Source: Alphaproteobacteria bacterium
Lineage (GTDB): Bacteria; Pseudomonadota; Alphaproteobacteria; Rs-D84
Reading direction: 5' to 3'
DNA length: 64,000 nt
Assembly (NCBI GenBank): GCA_015062495.1
Contig: SUUN01000002.1
Location: 285,210-349,209, forward strand
The notes under the pieces were generated by a model, which was not told where the DNA came from, made no database searches, and worked only from the letters and a program-made list of their open reading frames with translations. The position numbers and the translations under genes were made by a program. Below, in pieces: positions 62,340 through 64,000 of this stretch (its first letter is position 1; every line of letters begins with the position of its first letter).

Positions 62340-63482
62340 ATGCAGTCTTTATTGAACAATATGTGCTTTTATAACATTTGGCAACGTTCGCGTCGCGTGT
62401 GCTTGCGTGCGATTGGTCTGATTGTTGCATTATTTTCATCCACACACGCCCGTGCATATTTATCGACCGCATGTCCATGGTGTTCGCGGTATTCGAATTC
62501 TATATGTGACATGAGTAGCGCCGAAGGATACAGTGACGGCCGTGTGATTGGCAGTTTTGTCCAGGCGTGCATCCCCGCCGACAACAAAGGGGTAAACTAT
62601 CCACAAATCCAAGATTCAACCTGTGTCAAAAAATTGCAGGCCATCGGCATGTGCGATGGGAACGAAGGTGGTTCTACGGTCTCGTTTTTATATCAGTCTG
62701 GGTTAAATTGCACCAGTGGCGTAACCTCCACACCAGATTATTACACATATTATTGTGGTTATACATATCAAACCACAGAATTAGCATTTAATGTTGTCCA
62801 GATGGCTGCGATTGACAATACGTCATATCCGTACATATGCTGTGATTTAAATTGTGGATACGACGGTTCGTACAATTGTTGTGTATCACAAAGTTCATGC
62901 ATTATGCCAATGGTTTGTGGATATGGCGCATGCCCCAGTGGTTATTACAATTATGTGCAACTGTCCAGTGATTCTGCCACGCCTGACGGTGTAATATCCT
63001 GTACCGCAGAATTCCAGGAATATTTCAGTGCCACTCAAAACTCAACCGGATGGTGCGACCCAACAACCGGCAAAATTTTCGTCGAAGGCACTGGGGCGCT
63101 GTTAATCTCGCATTTCTGTTATGGGACTGATTATATTCCACAGTACGGAAACCTAATTCAGTTTTTTTGTGGTTTGATTATTGAAGGGTGCGAAACTGGA
63201 AATGGCTATTATGTAAACAAGATTCTGCCTGGTGATCCTATGTACTATGGTACATGTGGCTATACCAACAGTGATTATTGTCCCAAGTGCCCAACAGACG
63301 TCAGCGGTTATTCCAGTGACCATAATTTTACAATTACAGCCGATTCTAGTTCACAAGGGATAACGTCTTGTCGGGCAACTGCGGGTAATCCGACGGTGTC
63401 TGACACTGACACAACAGGCAAATTCGATGTTATAATCAGTGGCGCATGTCCATATTTGCATGGCGACGGGGTCGTTGAATAG
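62340..63482 (+). CDS. Second secreted Cys-rich protein, unknown function
   Basis: This 380-residue protein starts at ATG 62340 after a strong ggggga site. A basic N-terminus and hydrophobic segment (AIGLIVALFSSTHARA) form a signal peptide cut before about residue 40. The mature part has over 25 Cys, in pairs or clusters such as CPWCSRY, YICCDLNCGYDG, YNCCVSQSSC and YCPKCPTDVSGY. CGYGACPSGYY resembles the modules of the protein at 54.3 kb. It has no close family known to me. It is likely disulfide-bonded and extracytoplasmic. A glycosyltransferase gene begins 2 nt after its stop, suggesting co-transcription. Confidence 0.8.
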   Translation: MQSLLNNMCFYNIWQRSRRVCLRAIGLIVALFSSTHARAYLSTACPWCSRYSNSICDMSSAEGYSDGRVIGSFVQACIPADNKGVNYPQIQDSTCVKKLQAIGMCDGNEGGSTVSFLYQSGLNCTSGVTSTPDYYTYYCGYTYQTTELAFNVVQMAAIDNTSYPYICCDLNCGYDGSYNCCVSQSSCIMPMVCGYGACPSGYYNYVQLSSDSATPDGVISCTAEFQEYFSATQNSTGWCDPTTGKIFVEGTGALLISHFCYGTDYIPQYGNLIQFFCGLIIEGCETGNGYYVNKILPGDPMYYGTCGYTNSDYCPKCPTDVSGYSSDHNFTITADSSSQGITSCRATAGNPTVSDTDTTGKFDVIISGACPYLHGDGVVE

Positions 63483-63484
63483 AT

Positions 63485-64000
63485 ATGAAAAAACAGCACA
63501 AACAAATTAATGTCATTGAAATTGACATTCGTGACGCCAACTATCAAACCGGGATTGGGCGGTATATTGATATTGTTTCGCGCAATATGCCAAATTATGT
63601 GCATACATATCGCATAATTTTATACCGCACAGATGCGCACGAAGTTCACATCACGCAAACAGATGACGAATTGTCGGTATATATGCCTAAAAACGTTCCA
63701 AATCACACATTGAACAGCGTTATTATTCAAATGTGGGGCGCAAAAATTGCAAAAATGCAAAACCTGATTTTAAAGGTAAACTGTGTTGGAATGGAATCGT
63801 TGGCATATGCAATCCGAACCCAGTTTTACTGTAAAATTATTGGTGTTCTGCATTTTTCACCGCAATGGATTTTGGATGGTAAACCCAATCGCAAACATAA
63901 TCCTTACTTTAATATGGATCATGTAATATCTGTATTTGCGGGCGGTGTTAATTATTTACGTGAAATAAATTGCACACGTCCACATACAGTAATCTTAAAT
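63485..64000 (+). CDS. Glycosyltransferase, N-terminal part (cut by window end)
   Basis: An open frame of 172 codons runs from ATG 63485 to the window end. IEIDIRDANYQTGIGRYIDI near the N-terminus is a typical GT-B start (the G-x-G-R-Y loop), and IGVLHFSPQWI and MDHVISVFAGGVNYL fit the N-terminal Rossmann domain of family 4-like enzymes. The donor-binding domain lies beyond the window. The ATG is 2 nt after the upstream stop. It may modify surface polysaccharide or the Cys-rich protein encoded just before it; both are inference. Confidence 0.75.
   Translation, partial: MKKQHKQINVIEIDIRDANYQTGIGRYIDIVSRNMPNYVHTYRIILYRTDAHEVHITQTDDELSVYMPKNVPNHTLNSVIIQMWGAKIAKMQNLILKVNCVGMESLAYAIRTQFYCKIIGVLHFSPQWILDGKPNRKHNPYFNMDHVISVFAGGVNYLREINCTRPHTVILN

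Noticed and set aside
1-64000. CRISPR arrays, transposases, integrases, prophage genes
   Set aside because: No regularly spaced repeats and no such proteins were recognised.

Overview
The window looks like chromosomal DNA of a Gram-negative alphaproteobacterium, probably host-associated with a reduced genome. The evidence is a GapR-type (DUF2312) protein, an LptD/LptF/SurA-like envelope operon, LpxD and FabZ for lipid A, a Rickettsiales-like short ValRS, a long eukaryote-like IleRS, and glycolysis that uses pyruvate phosphate dikinase. Several secreted Cys-rich proteins, a PagL-like lipid A deacylase and an MliC-like lysozyme inhibitor fit life with an animal or protist host. Assignment to a gut or protist-associated lineage is inference; no rRNA is present. 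Genes are dense, on both strands, and most end in short GC-rich hairpins followed by T runs.

Layout. 1-2.5 kb: end of fabG, a repeat-bearing spacer, a shortened mnmG, tRNA-Thr(CGT). 2.5-4.6 kb: an unrecognised 445-aa protein and a Skp-like chaperone. 4.65-8.5 kb: ileS-nth, preceded by what looks like an isoleucine attenuator (leader peptide MKQTTIIIIK, switchable hairpins, terminator). 8.5-10 kb: lpxD-fabZ (minus). 10-17.4 kb: nusA-infB, then valS-acyl-ACP thioesterase. 17.4-25.1 kb: a long minus operon (Yip1-like, ABC ATPase, MacB-like permease, lptF, lptD, surA-like, rlmN). 25.2-32.8 kb: der, PagL-like, a secreted Arg/Thr-rich protein, comF, an OmpA-like protein and a HAD phosphatase. 32.8-38.9 kb: cell wall block (PBP1A, MliC-like lipoprotein, mraY, ftsW, murG). 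38.9-45.1 kb: HD hydrolase, then marR-tolC-mini adaptor-RND efflux operon. 45.1-51.5 kb: RNHCP and GapR proteins, pyk, a putative RNA switch, rpmH with two small upstream ORFs, gyrA-merR. 51.5-55.7 kb: a structured RNA, a glycosyltransferase, a lipoprotein, class II aldolase, a secreted Cys-rich protein, tRNA-Cys. 55.8-64 kb: tolC-macA, phosphotransacylase, ppdK, a second Cys-rich secreted protein and the start of a glycosyltransferase.

How it fits together. Most genes are housekeeping: translation (ileS, valS, nusA, infB, mnmG, rlmN, der, rpmH), envelope assembly (lpxD, fabZ, lptD, lptF, surA-like, skp) and peptidoglycan (PBP1A, mraY, ftsW, murG). Two TolC-dependent export systems are present. 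The RND system is odd: its adaptor has lost the lipoyl/hairpin part and its pump lacks the usual Asp-Asp/Lys proton-relay residues.

The most interesting points are regulatory: the ileS attenuator, a three-state RNA switch at about 47.24-47.41 kb, a structured RNA at about 51.62-51.81 kb, a palindrome around the gyrA promoter, and a 98-bp element with identical spacing before both Cys-rich secreted protein genes.
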